NCBI RefSeq assembly: GCF_027923405.1
Contig: NZ_BQYI01000001.1
Span: 2,582,501-2,646,500 of the forward strand
Direction of reading: 5' to 3'
Origin: Paenibacillus sp. YYML68
Lineage (GTDB): Bacteria > Bacillota > Bacilli > Paenibacillales > NBRC-103111
DNA: 64,000 nucleotides
Shown: positions 26,368 through 36,663 of the stretch, one piece after another
How positions within the stretch are numbered: position 1 is the stretch's first letter
Layout: every line of letters starts with the position of its first letter
Made by a program: the position numbers and the translations under genes
Notes under the pieces: model-generated
Told to the model about the DNA's origin: nothing
The model's database searches: none
The model's input: only the letters and a program-made list of their open reading frames with translations

Positions 26368-26799
26368 CTAGCTTGGCTTCATGACCATTAGACCGAGCAT
26401 GATGAACAGGACGAGCAGGTACAGATAGAACGATCGGCTCAGCTTGGCGACCAGCGGAGCACGGTCGTGCTCAGGCTGTCTTAGCTTGCGCAGCGTGGGC
26501 GAGAATGCCCGTGCCATGAACAGCAGTGATGCGAACAAGACGACGAAGGTGGCGAAGATCCACGGTGTCGTCCACGGATAGCCGCCGGTCCACATCAGCG
26601 CAAGGCCGGAGAAGACGAGCACGTGGCCGGTATGCTTGGACAGCCAGACGACGAACTGGAATGAGTCCAAGTAGTGGCTCAGCGCCTCGCCCTCCGCTGT
26701 TCGAAGCTTCCGCAGCATCGGCATCAGCACGAAGAACGGACCGATGGCGATGACGGCGCTGATGACATGAATGAATAAGAGCCAGGCGTACCAGTTCAT
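26368..26799 (-). CDS. DUF2269-like integral membrane protein
   Basis: A 143-residue protein with four hydrophobic segments. The first (WLLFIHVISAVIAIGPFF) contains the His and Gly-Pro pattern of DUF2269/YphA-like membrane proteins, and the last is LYLLVLFIMLGLMVM. No enzymatic motif is seen. The ATG at 26799 is chosen because GGAGG lies 11 bases upstream; the longer open frame has no ribosome site and would translate the structured intergenic region. Function unknown. Confidence 0.7.
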   Translation of the reverse strand: MNWYAWLLFIHVISAVIAIGPFFVLMPMLRKLRTAEGEALSHYLDSFQFVVWLSKHTGHVLVFSGLALMWTGGYPWTTPWIFATFVVLFASLLFMARAFSPTLRKLRQPEHDRAPLVAKLSRSFYLYLLVLFIMLGLMVMKPS

Positions 26800-26839
26800 G
26801 GCAGTTGTAACCTCCGTTAGTCGAAATGGTAGTACAAGT

Positions 26840-27014
26840 GCAGAGAAAGCGGTCGACAGTCGTCCTGCGTCATGCAGAAATGCTGTCGGCCGCTCTCGCT
26901 GCCTAAGGGTGCTCCAGACCTGCTTTAGGCTGGGCCACAAGGTACAAGTACGGGCCGCAGCCTCGAGGCTGCGGCTTCGCTTGTGCGGACCCGACCATGA
27001 GGTCGGAACGTTCC
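26840..27014. ncRNA. Candidate structured RNA: nested and serial inverted repeats
   Basis: Almost every base of this 175-nt gap can pair. GCAGAGAAAGCGGTCGACAG (26840-26859) pairs, with bulges and one G-U, to 26883-26902, with CTGC/GCAG inside. GCCTAA/TTAGGC spans 26901-26930. CACAAG/CTTGTG (26936-26985) encloses GTAC-AA-GTAC and a perfect 22-bp palindrome (26954-26975). CCGACC/GGTCGG (26991-27006) and GGAACGTTCC (27005-27014) close it. Strand is undecided, and it may be a leader for the minus-strand gene at 26799. Confidence 0.4.
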
Positions 27015-27022
27015 ACTCGTAA

Positions 27023-27355
27023 CTAGATTGCGCGGAACTCGTGCACCCATACTCTCATTTGTGGAAGCCAAGGCATGCCTGCATGCATCGACATGATGTA
27101 GTTCTTGTACTCCTCAACAGAGGCGTACCCTTCGCTCTTGATATTCTCGTCTGTCAGCTCGCCGAGCGACTGGGAGTATACGTTCGTTACCTCGAAGCGC
27201 TTTCCTTCGAGCTCCATCACTTCGCCGATGTCAGCGTAGCGTCCGTTGCGGCGGGTTGCTGTTTTTTCACCGCTCAGCACCTTCTGGATGTCGGCGTCGA
27301 CAGTAATCATGCGCTCGATCGAGCATGTTTTTGGTGGCAATGCTTCTGTAGTCAT
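27023..27355 (-). CDS. ASCH-domain (PUA-like) protein
   Basis: A 110-residue protein. The core TATRRNGRYADIGE, followed by a strand with FEVTNVYSQSLGEL and then SVEEYKNYIMSMH, fits the ASCH fold, an RNA-binding or nuclease-like relative of PUA domains. The ATG at 27355 is chosen because GGAGGAG lies about ten bases upstream; the longer frame to 27388 would start before it. A partner gene is not apparent, and ligand and activity are unknown. Confidence 0.75.
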   Translation of the reverse strand: MTTEALPPKTCSIERMITVDADIQKVLSGEKTATRRNGRYADIGEVMELEGKRFEVTNVYSQSLGELTDENIKSEGYASVEEYKNYIMSMHAGMPWLPQMRVWVHEFRAI

Positions 27356-27449
27356 TTCGTTAAGCTCCTCCTCTAAGTTCGGTTGCAATTCAATTCAATC
27401 CACAGCTTACACGAAATATTAGGTGGAATCAAATGTCAGGGGGTCGCGT

Positions 27450-28505
27450 ATGATCGGGGAAATGAATGAGGCGTATATGCTCCGCGTATTGCAGCTGCTG
27501 CTCACAACGCCGAGTCCGAGCGGTTATTGCCATGCCGTTATGGCGAAGCTGAAGCAGGAGGCGGACGAGCTTGGCTTCACTCTGCAGCTGACACCCAAAG
27601 GGAACGGCATTATTCGCGTGCCCGGCCGTGAGGAAGGTCGCGTGCTCGGGCTGTCCGCTCATGTCGATACGCTCGGCGCGATGGTGAGGGCGATCAAGCC
27701 GGACGGGAGACTGCGGTTCACCTTGATCGGCGGGTTCATGCTTGGCTCGGTCGAGAATGAATATTGCGTGGTCCATACACGGGACGGTCGCACCTATACG
27801 GGTACGATCTTGACGACGAAGCCCTCCTTACACGTGTACGCCGATGCTCGCGAGCTGAAGCGCGAGGAGTCGGTCATGGAGATTCGGCTCGATGAACGGG
27901 TACATAACGCGGACGACGTGCGCGGCCTCGGCATTGCGAATGGCGACTATATTTCATTCGATGCGCGTACAGTCATGCTGCCTAGTGGCTACATCAAATC
28001 AAGACATCTCGATGACAAGGCAGGCGTAGCCGCATTGTTCGGCATGCTCGAGTGGCTCCAACGTACAGGCCATAAGCCGGCCTATCCGCTACAGCTATTG
28101 ATCAGCACCTATGAGGAGGTCGGTCACGGCGCAGCTTGGGTGCCAGAGGAGATGACCGAGCTCCTAGCTGTTGATATGGGGGCAATCGGCGACGATCTGA
28201 GCTGTACGGAGCACGACGTATCGATCTGCGCGAAGGATTCGTCTGGACCGTACGATTACTTGATGACGACTCGACTCAAGGAGCTGGCTGTTCGAGAGGG
28301 GCTGTCCCATGCGGTAGATATCTACCCGCATTACGGCTCAGATGCATCGGCTGCGCTGCGCGGAGGCGCCAACGTGAGGGCGGCACTGATCGGGCCGGGC
28401 GTACACGCCTCACACGGTATCGAGCGTACACACAGCCAAGCGATCTTACAGACAGCTGTGCTGCTGGCGGCTTATGTGCTGGAGCCTGCTGATACGTATG
28501 CATAA
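27450..28505 (+). CDS. M42-family metallopeptidase
   Basis: A 351-residue di-zinc aminopeptidase or deblocking-type hydrolase. Metal-site and catalytic motifs: SAHVDTLG, HLDDKAG, STYEEVGHGAA (Glu-Glu pair), AVDMGAIG and HASHGIERTH. The apical domain sits between the first and second motifs, as usual for M42. AGGGGG stands six bases before the ATG at 27450. It is divergent from the ASCH gene and has yfmR next to it, with no evident functional tie. Confidence 0.9.
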   Translation: MIGEMNEAYMLRVLQLLLTTPSPSGYCHAVMAKLKQEADELGFTLQLTPKGNGIIRVPGREEGRVLGLSAHVDTLGAMVRAIKPDGRLRFTLIGGFMLGSVENEYCVVHTRDGRTYTGTILTTKPSLHVYADARELKREESVMEIRLDERVHNADDVRGLGIANGDYISFDARTVMLPSGYIKSRHLDDKAGVAALFGMLEWLQRTGHKPAYPLQLLISTYEEVGHGAAWVPEEMTELLAVDMGAIGDDLSCTEHDVSICAKDSSGPYDYLMTTRLKELAVREGLSHAVDIYPHYGSDASAALRGGANVRAALIGPGVHASHGIERTHSQAILQTAVLLAAYVLEPADTYA

Positions 28506-28553
28506 CGTCACGATCGCGCATAAGGATCGGGTTCAAGAGAGGAGATAGACCGG

Positions 28554-30488
28554 ATGAACATCTTGACGGTTGAAGATTTATACAAAAGCTACGGCGAGAA
28601 GGTGTTGTTCGATGGCATTGATTTCCAGATTAACGAGAGAGAGCACATCGGTCTTGTCGGAGTGAATGGAACCGGTAAATCAACGCTGCTGAAGGTGATG
28701 GCTGGCCTTGAGACGACAGAGCGCGGCAGGCTGACGCATGCGAACCATTTTCACGTCGAATATTTGCCGCAGCAGCCGGAATTCGACATGGAGCGTACGG
28801 TGCTCGATGAAGTGTTCCGCGGCGACACGCCTGTGATGCAGGCGTTGCGCGAGTATGAGCTTGCGCTAGCGGAGCTGCAGCTCGCGCCGGAGGACGAGAA
28901 GCGGCAGGCGAAGCTGTTCGCCGCCCAAGGCCGCATGGATGCGACGGGCGCATGGGATGCGCAGACGACGGCGAAGACGGTGCTGTCGAAGCTCGGCATC
29001 CGCGACTTCGCGCAGCGAGTTGGTACGCTGTCGGGCGGTCAGCGCAAGCGCGTCGCGATGGCGCGGGTGCTTATTCAGCCGGCGGACCTGCTCATCCTCG
29101 ATGAGCCGACGAACCATATCGACCACGAGACGGTCGAGTGGCTGGAAGGCTTCCTATCCAGCTGGAAGGGTGCGCTGCTGCTCGTGACGCACGATCGTTA
29201 CTTCCTTGACCGGGTGACGAACCGAATCTTCGAGCTGGACCGAGGCAAGCTGTTCAGCTATGAGGGCAACTATGCCGCTTTTCTGGAGAAAAAGGCCGAG
29301 CGTATGGAGCGCGAGGCAGCGATGGAGGACAAGCGGCAAAACCTGCTGCGCCACGAGCTCGCATGGCTCAGACGCGGCGCAAAGGCGCGCACGACGAAGC
29401 AGAAGGCGCGGATCGATCGCGTCGTTGAGCTGCGTGACCGCAAGGTTGACGGGCCGTCTGCCCAGCTGGACATGTCGCTCGGCGCGAGTCGTCTCGGTAA
29501 GAAAATTATGGAGCTGGAAAGCATCTCCAAAAGCTTCGGCGACAAGCAGCTCATCGACTCGCTCAGCTATATTGTCGTGCCCGAGGACCGCATCGGCATC
29601 ATCGGCCCGAACGGCACCGGGAAGTCGACGCTCCTGAACATGCTGGCTGGAAGGCTTGCACCTGATGAGGGTGAGGTCATCGTCGGTCCGACAGTGAAGC
29701 TTGCTTATTACACGCAGGAAGCGGTCGAGATGGATGAGAAGCAGCGGGCCATCGATTATATCAAGGAGGCCGCAGAGGTCATCCGTACGACAGACGGCGA
29801 GGCCGTGACGGCCGCACAGATGATGGAGCGCTTCTTGTTCACACCTACGCAGCAATGGACGCCAATCGGCAGATTGTCCGGCGGGGAGCGGCGGCGACTC
29901 TACTTGCTCCGCACCTTGATGGGAGAGCCGAACGTGCTGCTGCTCGATGAGCCGACGAACGATCTCGACATCCAGACGCTGACGGTGCTGGAGGAATATT
30001 TGGACGATTTCCCTGGCGTCGTCATTACGGTGTCGCACGATCGCTACTTCCTCGATCGGACGGCCGATCACCTGTTCGTGCTGGAGGGCGGCGGAGCGGT
30101 GCGTAAGTTTTTCGGGAACTATACCGAGTATATGGAGCAGCTGAAGCAGGAACGTGCGGAGGACGCGCAGCAAGCCGCGTCGAGCAAGACGGCGACACGC
30201 ATAGCGGACAGCCTGTCAGGTGGACGCTCCGACTCGCAGAGCAGCGCCAAGCCGAAGAAGCTGTCGTTCAAGGATCAGAAGGAATGGGACGAGATCGAGG
30301 ACAAGATTGCCGCGATGGAGCAGCGGCTCGGCGAGCTGAAGCGCGAGATTGAGCAGGCGGGCAGCAACTACGGCAAGGTACAGGAGCTGTTCAGAGAAGA
30401 GCAGGAGATTACCGAGAAGCTTGAGCAGACGATGGAGCGCTGGACGGAGCTATCTGAGCTAGTAGAGGCCATCGCACAGAACAAGTAG
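28554..30488 (+). CDS. yfmR: ABC-F ATPase, YfmR/Uup type
   Basis: A 644-residue ABC-F protein resembling B. subtilis YfmR throughout. Module 1: GVNGTGKST, LSGGQRKRV, LILDEPTNHID. Module 2: [29 protein letters not shown]. The P-site tRNA interaction linker lies around residues 240-310 (HELAWLRRGAKARTTKQKAR). A C-terminal coiled coil (about 570-640) typical of Uup/YfmR is complete. YfmR helps EF-P at proline-rich stalls in B. subtilis; the same role is likely here. Confidence 0.93.
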   Translation: MNILTVEDLYKSYGEKVLFDGIDFQINEREHIGLVGVNGTGKSTLLKVMAGLETTERGRLTHANHFHVEYLPQQPEFDMERTVLDEVFRGDTPVMQALREYELALAELQLAPEDEKRQAKLFAAQGRMDATGAWDAQTTAKTVLSKLGIRDFAQRVGTLSGGQRKRVAMARVLIQPADLLILDEPTNHIDHETVEWLEGFLSSWKGALLLVTHDRYFLDRVTNRIFELDRGKLFSYEGNYAAFLEKKAERMEREAAMEDKRQNLLRHELAWLRRGAKARTTKQKARIDRVVELRDRKVDGPSAQLDMSLGASRLGKKIMELESISKSFGDKQLIDSLSYIVVPEDRIGIIGPNGTGKSTLLNMLAGRLAPDEGEVIVGPTVKLAYYTQEAVEMDEKQRAIDYIKEAAEVIRTTDGEAVTAAQMMERFLFTPTQQWTPIGRLSGGERRRLYLLRTLMGEPNVLLLDEPTNDLDIQTLTVLEEYLDDFPGVVITVSHDRYFLDRTADHLFVLEGGGAVRKFFGNYTEYMEQLKQERAEDAQQAASSKTATRIADSLSGGRSDSQSSAKPKKLSFKDQKEWDEIEDKIAAMEQRLGELKREIEQAGSNYGKVQELFREEQEITEKLEQTMERWTELSELVEAIAQNK

Positions 30489-30521
30489 TAGAGTCGTCGG
30501 ATCGACAATTTAAACATTTTT

Positions 30522-30551
30522 TTGGGAAAATCGCAGCTGTTATGGTATAAT
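30522..30551 (+). promoter_or_regulatory. Promoter of ykpA
   Basis: TTGGGA (30522-30527) and a perfect TATAAT (30546-30551) lie 18 bases apart. The transcript leader carries a hairpin with GAAGC/GCTTC outer and TTGG/CCAA inner pairing around AATA (30561-30587). Confidence 0.5.
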
Positions 30552-30596
30552 ATACGTTTGGAAGCGGTTGGAATACCAAGCGGCTTCAGTCTATAA

Positions 30597-32237
<1,641 letters not shown>

Positions 32238-32276
32238 CGCAACGTAACGAACCGCAACCTCAACGCGGATTGTGGA

Positions 32277-32326
32277 TCAAAAAAAGGATGAGCGGCCTCT
32301 CTTGTGAGAGGTTCTCATCCTTATTT
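32277..32326 (-). terminator. Intrinsic terminator, best for the minus strand
   Basis: AAGGATGAG (32284-32292) pairs with CTCATCCTT (32314-32322), with an inner CCTCTC/GAGAGG stem. On the minus strand it is followed by seven T residues, ending the small gene at 32342; on the plus strand, after ykpA, the T-tract is weaker. Confidence 0.85.
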
Positions 32327-32341
32327 GCCACCTAAGAGCGA

Positions 32342-32536
32342 TTAGCTGCCCCCGGTACGTCTGCGCTGATTGTTCGGCTTCTTGTTATTCTGGCTGTGCA
32401 TTACCGCGTCGCTGCCGGGGCGCAGCGGGCCGCTACCCTTCTCGGCCTGCGCTTGCTTCTTCTGCGCGAGCTTGTTCTTGATCGCATCAGCCAAGCTGAT
32501 CTTGCGCGGTTCTTCATTGTGATTCGATTCGGTCAT
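32342..32536 (-). CDS. Small conserved Paenibacillaceae protein, function unknown
   Basis: A 64-residue, strongly basic and polar protein. ISLADAIKNKLAQKKQAQ forms a likely helix, and the C-terminus is rich in Asn, Lys and Arg (NNKKPNNQRRR). The ATG at 32536 has GCAGGTG seven bases upstream and is preferred over the longer open frame. I recall very similar small proteins in other Paenibacillus genomes, but no function. It could bind nucleic acid or ribosomes by charge alone. Confidence 0.6.
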   Translation of the reverse strand: MTESNHNEEPRKISLADAIKNKLAQKKQAQAEKGSGPLRPGSDAVMHSQNNKKPNNQRRRTGGS

Positions 32537-32705
32537 ATTGAACACCTGCCTGTACGGATATGGTTTGGAGAATAGCTCCATCATAACGGATTTGTCCATC
32601 TATGTGCAATATCGGAATGAAAGGCTCGTGCTTGACACTAGTGTGGCATGCTCGATCAGCAACTATATATTGTGCTATTAGCACGACAAGAAAGAAGGCT
32701 AGCCT

Positions 32706-33083
32706 ATGCCGATCATCGAGTGGACCGAGGCGGAGCTGCAGAGCTGGTGCGGGGACGCCGACGTGGCAAAGCCCCTCACACAGCAGACGGCTAGCTCACC
32801 TGTGCGCTATGCCTTGCTCGTATCGCCTCTGTGCGGGACGTGTCAGGCCGGATTGCGGATGCTCGAGGTGATCCAGACGATGCAGCCGCAGCTTCCGATT
32901 GGTCAAGTCAACGTGAACGTCTGCCGCGAGCTGCCGTACGTCTGGAAGGTGGAGAGCGTTCCCTGTCTTGTGGAGCTGCGCCGCGGGCATTCGATGCCGA
33001 TTCGCAGACGCTACAAGCTTGAAGGAATAACGTCGCTGTATGCCTGGCTTCAGTCGGCTGCCGGCGCATCGATTCAATCATAA
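32706..33083 (+). CDS. Thioredoxin-family protein
   Basis: A 125-residue thioredoxin-fold protein with active site SPLCGTCQ (CGTC) and the cis-proline loop ESVPCLVEL. The N-terminal 30 residues are an extension. There is no signal peptide, so a cytoplasmic disulphide reductase or related role is likely. AGAAGG serves as ribosome site. The kapB gene begins 13 bases downstream with its own strong site. Confidence 0.82.
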   Translation: MPIIEWTEAELQSWCGDADVAKPLTQQTASSPVRYALLVSPLCGTCQAGLRMLEVIQTMQPQLPIGQVNVNVCRELPYVWKVESVPCLVELRRGHSMPIRRRYKLEGITSLYAWLQSAAGASIQS

Positions 33084-33096
33084 GGAGGCTTCACGC

Positions 33097-33483
33097 ATGT
33101 CGATACATCCGATTCAACCCGGACAGCTCGTAAGAGCATCCTACAAGACGGGCGACTATATTGGCGAAGTAGTCGAAATATCACCGAGCGGCAAAGCAGC
33201 CGTGCAAATCAGAGCAGTCGTCAAGCATCCAGAGCAGGGCGACCTGCACAACCCGATGGACCCGGATGTGCCGTTCTTCCACGAGCGCCGCGCGCTCGCG
33301 CACCGCGAGATCGCGCTCATGCCGATGCATACGGTCAGTCCGTATCAAGGGGAAGTGCCTGAGTATAAGCAGTCGCTGGATGATGCCCTGCAACGCGAGA
33401 TCGACCGGCTCGACCGGCTGCGTCGGTGGGCGGAGCGAGGGCTTACTGAGCTTGAGAAGCTGAGAAACGATTACAACAAGTAG
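33097..33483 (+). CDS. kapB: KapB, kinase-associated protein B
   Basis: A 128-residue homologue of B. subtilis KapB, recognised by YKTGDYIGEV, VKHPEQGDLHNP and VPFFHERRALA. In B. subtilis it helps the sporulation kinase KinB feed phosphate to the phosphorelay. The ATG at 33097 has AAGGAGG nine bases upstream. There is no lipobox, so a soluble protein is likely here. It is followed by an integral-membrane histidine kinase, a related but not identical arrangement to kinB-kapB. Confidence 0.9.
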   Translation: MSIHPIQPGQLVRASYKTGDYIGEVVEISPSGKAAVQIRAVVKHPEQGDLHNPMDPDVPFFHERRALAHREIALMPMHTVSPYQGEVPEYKQSLDDALQREIDRLDRLRRWAERGLTELEKLRNDYNK

Positions 33484-33501
33484 GACGGAAGTGAATCGAA
33501 C

Positions 33502-34884
33502 ATGCTGTTCGTGCTTATCGGGCTCTGGACGATCGGCTTGCTACTGCTTCTCACCGACCCGAGGCGACTGTCTACACGGTGGATTAGCAGCATCGCCTTC
33601 ACAGGCGGCTCAGGCGGACTGTCGGCGGTCATTGCCGACGATGTGCTCCCTTATGTGCGGGAGCGGGGCAGTCTTACGGAGGAGCTGCATACGACGTTGC
33701 TCGCCGCAGAGCTGGTCTCCTCGTATGTGTGCTATTACGGCTTACCGTACACGTTCCTCATGTTCGCAATTGTATACAGTCCCAGCTACACGCATTGGAG
33801 GAGGGGCTGGCTGCCTTGGGTGCTGCTTACTCCGCCGCTCGCCTCCTTGCTGCTCGTACCGAAGCCAGGTGACCCGATACCGTACTTGTACGTATGCGCT
33901 TGGGTGACGCCGTATATCGTGATCGGCATCGTGCTGCTGATCGCCGCCGTGCTGCAGGAGCGCAATTCGTTTCTTCGCCGCAGCCGCATCTTGGTTGCGA
34001 CCGCGGCGGCGCCGACGCTATTATTCACCTTATTCACCTCCTACCTCATTCCGGCCTTCTTCGGCATCTATGAGCTGTGGCGATATAATGCGGTGCTGAT
34101 TGCGTTCACGATAGCGGTCATTCTCATCTCCAGCTTCCGGTATAGCTTCATGGGGCTGCAGATCTCGATTCAGAATCAGAGGCTCGATTATACGCTGCGA
34201 GCGATTACGTCCGGTACGTCGATCCTGAATCATGCGATTAAGAATGATGTAGGTAAAATTCGGCTGTTCGGCGAGAAAATGAAAGCGGATGCCGAGGACG
34301 GCCTGCTCACTCCCGAGGAGCTGACACGCGATGTTGAGGTCATCCTGAAGGCTTCCCAGCACATCTACGATATGATCTATCGTATTCAAGGACAGACGCA
34401 GGAGGTCGAGCTACGTCTGGAGAAGGTCGATCCGATTCAGCTGATGCAAGAGTGTATCGAGATGATGGCGCCCGAGCAGCAAGGGGTAACGGTGCAGACG
34501 CATTATACATATAACGGGTCGCTGCTGGCAGATCGCGCACACTTGATTGAGGTGTGGACGAACGTCATGACGAACGCTTTGGAAGCGATGCCCAGCGGCG
34601 GCATGCTGACCGTGGCCATTAGCGAGACGAAGCGGAAGATTGTCGTCGAGGTGAAGGACAACGGCGAAGGGATGGAGCAGCAGCAGCTCAAGCGCGTATT
34701 CGATCCGTTCTATACGACGAAGTCGGGGAGACGGATGAATTTTGGCCTCGGGCTGTCGTATTGCTATGCCATTGTGCAGAAGCACAAAGGAACGATGAAC
34801 ATCCACAGCAAGCGCGGCGAAGGGACGAGCGTCTTCATGCAGTTTCCGAAGCCGCCCCGTGATGTACAGAGCACGCTTCGATAG
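33502..34884 (+). CDS. Multi-span sensor histidine kinase
   Basis: A 460-residue membrane kinase. Residues 1-215 contain about six or seven hydrophobic spans with few extracellular residues, suggesting an intramembrane or lipid-type signal. The phospho-acceptor is His244 in LNHAIKND, with ATPase motifs N (NVMTNALEAM), G1 DNGEG, F DPFYTTK and G2 FGLGL. The HAIKN pattern is typical of kinases paired with LuxR-type regulators, and the next gene is one. Neighbouring kapB makes a sporulation link possible, but not shown. Confidence 0.88.
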   Translation: MLFVLIGLWTIGLLLLLTDPRRLSTRWISSIAFTGGSGGLSAVIADDVLPYVRERGSLTEELHTTLLAAELVSSYVCYYGLPYTFLMFAIVYSPSYTHWRRGWLPWVLLTPPLASLLLVPKPGDPIPYLYVCAWVTPYIVIGIVLLIAAVLQERNSFLRRSRILVATAAAPTLLFTLFTSYLIPAFFGIYELWRYNAVLIAFTIAVILISSFRYSFMGLQISIQNQRLDYTLRAITSGTSILNHAIKNDVGKIRLFGEKMKADAEDGLLTPEELTRDVEVILKASQHIYDMIYRIQGQTQEVELRLEKVDPIQLMQECIEMMAPEQQGVTVQTHYTYNGSLLADRAHLIEVWTNVMTNALEAMPSGGMLTVAISETKRKIVVEVKDNGEGMEQQQLKRVFDPFYTTKSGRRMNFGLGLSYCYAIVQKHKGTMNIHSKRGEGTSVFMQFPKPPRDVQSTLR

Positions 34885-34901
34885 AAAGGAGCAGCGTCAA
34901 C

Positions 34902-35567
34902 ATGGACGTGGGTGAGGCTCGTATTAAAGTGTTAATCGTCGAAGACGATGAGGACTGGCGAATCGGACTTCGCAGCTATTTACGTAAAGAATCGGATCTG
35001 ACCGTCATCGGGACAGCCGCCAGCGGTACGGAAGCGCTGGAGCTGTTGGAGCGAATGGAGCCAGACGTCGTCCTGCTCGACATTATGATGTCGGACAGTC
35101 CCGAAGGGCTGTGGGCGGCCGCTGAGATCGTCAAGTGCAGCGGGGCACGCGTCATCATGCTCTCCTCGATGGAGGAGAAGGAATTCATCTTCGAGGCGTT
35201 CAAGGCGGGCGCCGTCGATTATATGGTGAAGTCCGACTTCGCGGACATCCCGAACGCGATTCGCAGTGCGTATGCGAACCGAAGTGCGATTCATCCGAGC
35301 GTGGCGCAGCAGATGCGCGACGAGTTCCGCCGCTTGAAGCAGCTTGAACAGGAGATGCGCGTGAAGGAGCTGCGAAGTCTGTTGACGCCGACAGAGCTTC
35401 AGGTGTTAAGCTTGATCGAGCAAGGGTATACACAGACACAGATCGCCGATACGCTGGTCGTCTCGATTCGTACGATCAAGGTGCATGTCGGCAGCATTCT
35501 GAAGAAGCTCGGCGGCAAGAGCAGTAAGGAAGCGGCGCAGAAGGCAAAGGATATAGGCATTATATAG
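34902..35567 (+). CDS. NarL/LuxR-family response regulator
   Basis: A 221-residue regulator. The receiver has the acidic pair EDD, phospho-acceptor Asp60 in VLLDIMM and Lys110 in YMVKSD. The LuxR-type HTH (about 158-215) contains LTPTELQVLSLIEQGYTQTQIA and IKVHVGSILKKL. It follows the histidine kinase gene by 17 bases with an AAAGGAG site, making a co-transcribed two-component pair. Confidence 0.92.
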   Translation: MDVGEARIKVLIVEDDEDWRIGLRSYLRKESDLTVIGTAASGTEALELLERMEPDVVLLDIMMSDSPEGLWAAAEIVKCSGARVIMLSSMEEKEFIFEAFKAGAVDYMVKSDFADIPNAIRSAYANRSAIHPSVAQQMRDEFRRLKQLEQEMRVKELRSLLTPTELQVLSLIEQGYTQTQIADTLVVSIRTIKVHVGSILKKLGGKSSKEAAQKAKDIGII

Positions 35568-35582
35568 AAGGAGAGAGCACGA

Positions 35583-36659
35583 ATGGCTGAACAGCAAGGA
35601 ATTAGACTTGGTATTATCGGAGCAGGCGGCATCGGTAACGAGCATATGAAGGGCTTCCGCGCTACAGAGGGCGTGCAGCTCACAGCTGTCACCGACGTGT
35701 TCCGACCGCTTGCGGAGCAGCGTGCGAAGGAATACGGCATCGAGCTCGTCTGTGACTCGTATCAGGAGCTGCTGGAGTCAGACGTCGATGCAGTCGTCGT
35801 CGCCGTGCCGAACGATCTGCACGCTCCGATCGCCATCGATGCGCTGCAGGCAGGTAAGCATGTGCTGCTGGAGAAGCCGATGGCGATCGATGCAGCGTCT
35901 GCCAAGGCGATCGTCAGGGCGCACCGCGCCTCGGGCAAGGTGCTCATGCTGTCGCACCAGCAGCGCTGGGAGGCGGTCTACCTGCAGGTGAAGGAGCAGA
36001 TTGATAAGGGGGCGCTCGGGCACATCTATAACACGAAGACCGGCTGGGTGCGCCGTAAGGGTATTCCGGGCTGGGGAACGTGGTTCACGCAGAAGAGCAA
36101 GTCCGGCGGCGGTCCGCTCATCGATCTCGGCGTCCATATGCTTGACCTGTCGCTTCACTTCATGGGCAGTCCGAAGCCGGTATCGGTGTTCGGTACGACG
36201 TATGCCGAGTTCGGACCGAAGCAGCGGGGCATCGGCGACTGGGGGCGGCCGGACTGGAGTGGTCACTACGACGTCGAGGATTTGGCAACAGCCTTGATCA
36301 AGCTCGATAATGGCGCTACCCTTACACTGGATGTGAGCTGGGCGGCGCATACGTCGATCGAGAACAGCGGACCTTATATTTACTTAATGGGTACTGAGGG
36401 CGGCGCTTCGTTGAAGAACGGCGAAGGGATGCTGCATGCCGAGCTGTTCGATCGGACGACCGATGTTACACTGTCCAAGCCCGTCAGCGACGAGGGCGCT
36501 CGCTTGCGAATGAACCGGCATTTCGTCGAATGTATTCGTGAAGGGCGAGAGCCGCTAACGTCGGCCATGTCCGGTCTTGCCAACAGTCTCGTGCTTGAGG
36601 CCATCTACGAATCGTCACGGACAGGCAGCATGATTCAGCTAGATTGGAGCTTAGACTAG
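35583..36659 (+). CDS. Gfo/Idh/MocA-family oxidoreductase
   Basis: A 358-residue NAD(P)-dependent dehydrogenase, probably acting on a sugar or inositol-like substrate. The Rossmann motif IGAGGIGNEHMKG is at the N-terminus, EKPMAIDA is the conserved Glu-Lys-Pro motif, and GGGPLIDLGVHMLDL carries the catalytic His/Asp pattern. AAGGAGAG lies before the ATG. It lies 15 bases after the response-regulator gene, so may be in that operon, but no sugar transporter is nearby to hint at the substrate. Confidence 0.88.
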   Translation: MAEQQGIRLGIIGAGGIGNEHMKGFRATEGVQLTAVTDVFRPLAEQRAKEYGIELVCDSYQELLESDVDAVVVAVPNDLHAPIAIDALQAGKHVLLEKPMAIDAASAKAIVRAHRASGKVLMLSHQQRWEAVYLQVKEQIDKGALGHIYNTKTGWVRRKGIPGWGTWFTQKSKSGGGPLIDLGVHMLDLSLHFMGSPKPVSVFGTTYAEFGPKQRGIGDWGRPDWSGHYDVEDLATALIKLDNGATLTLDVSWAAHTSIENSGPYIYLMGTEGGASLKNGEGMLHAELFDRTTDVTLSKPVSDEGARLRMNRHFVECIREGREPLTSAMSGLANSLVLEAIYESSRTGSMIQLDWSLD

Positions 36660-36663
36660 AGCG

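Noticed and set aside
26880-27014. T-box or cobalamin riboswitch
   Set aside because: Only short pieces match (AGTGGAAC on the minus strand, CCAGACCTGC on the plus strand). The ordered conserved boxes of either class are missing.
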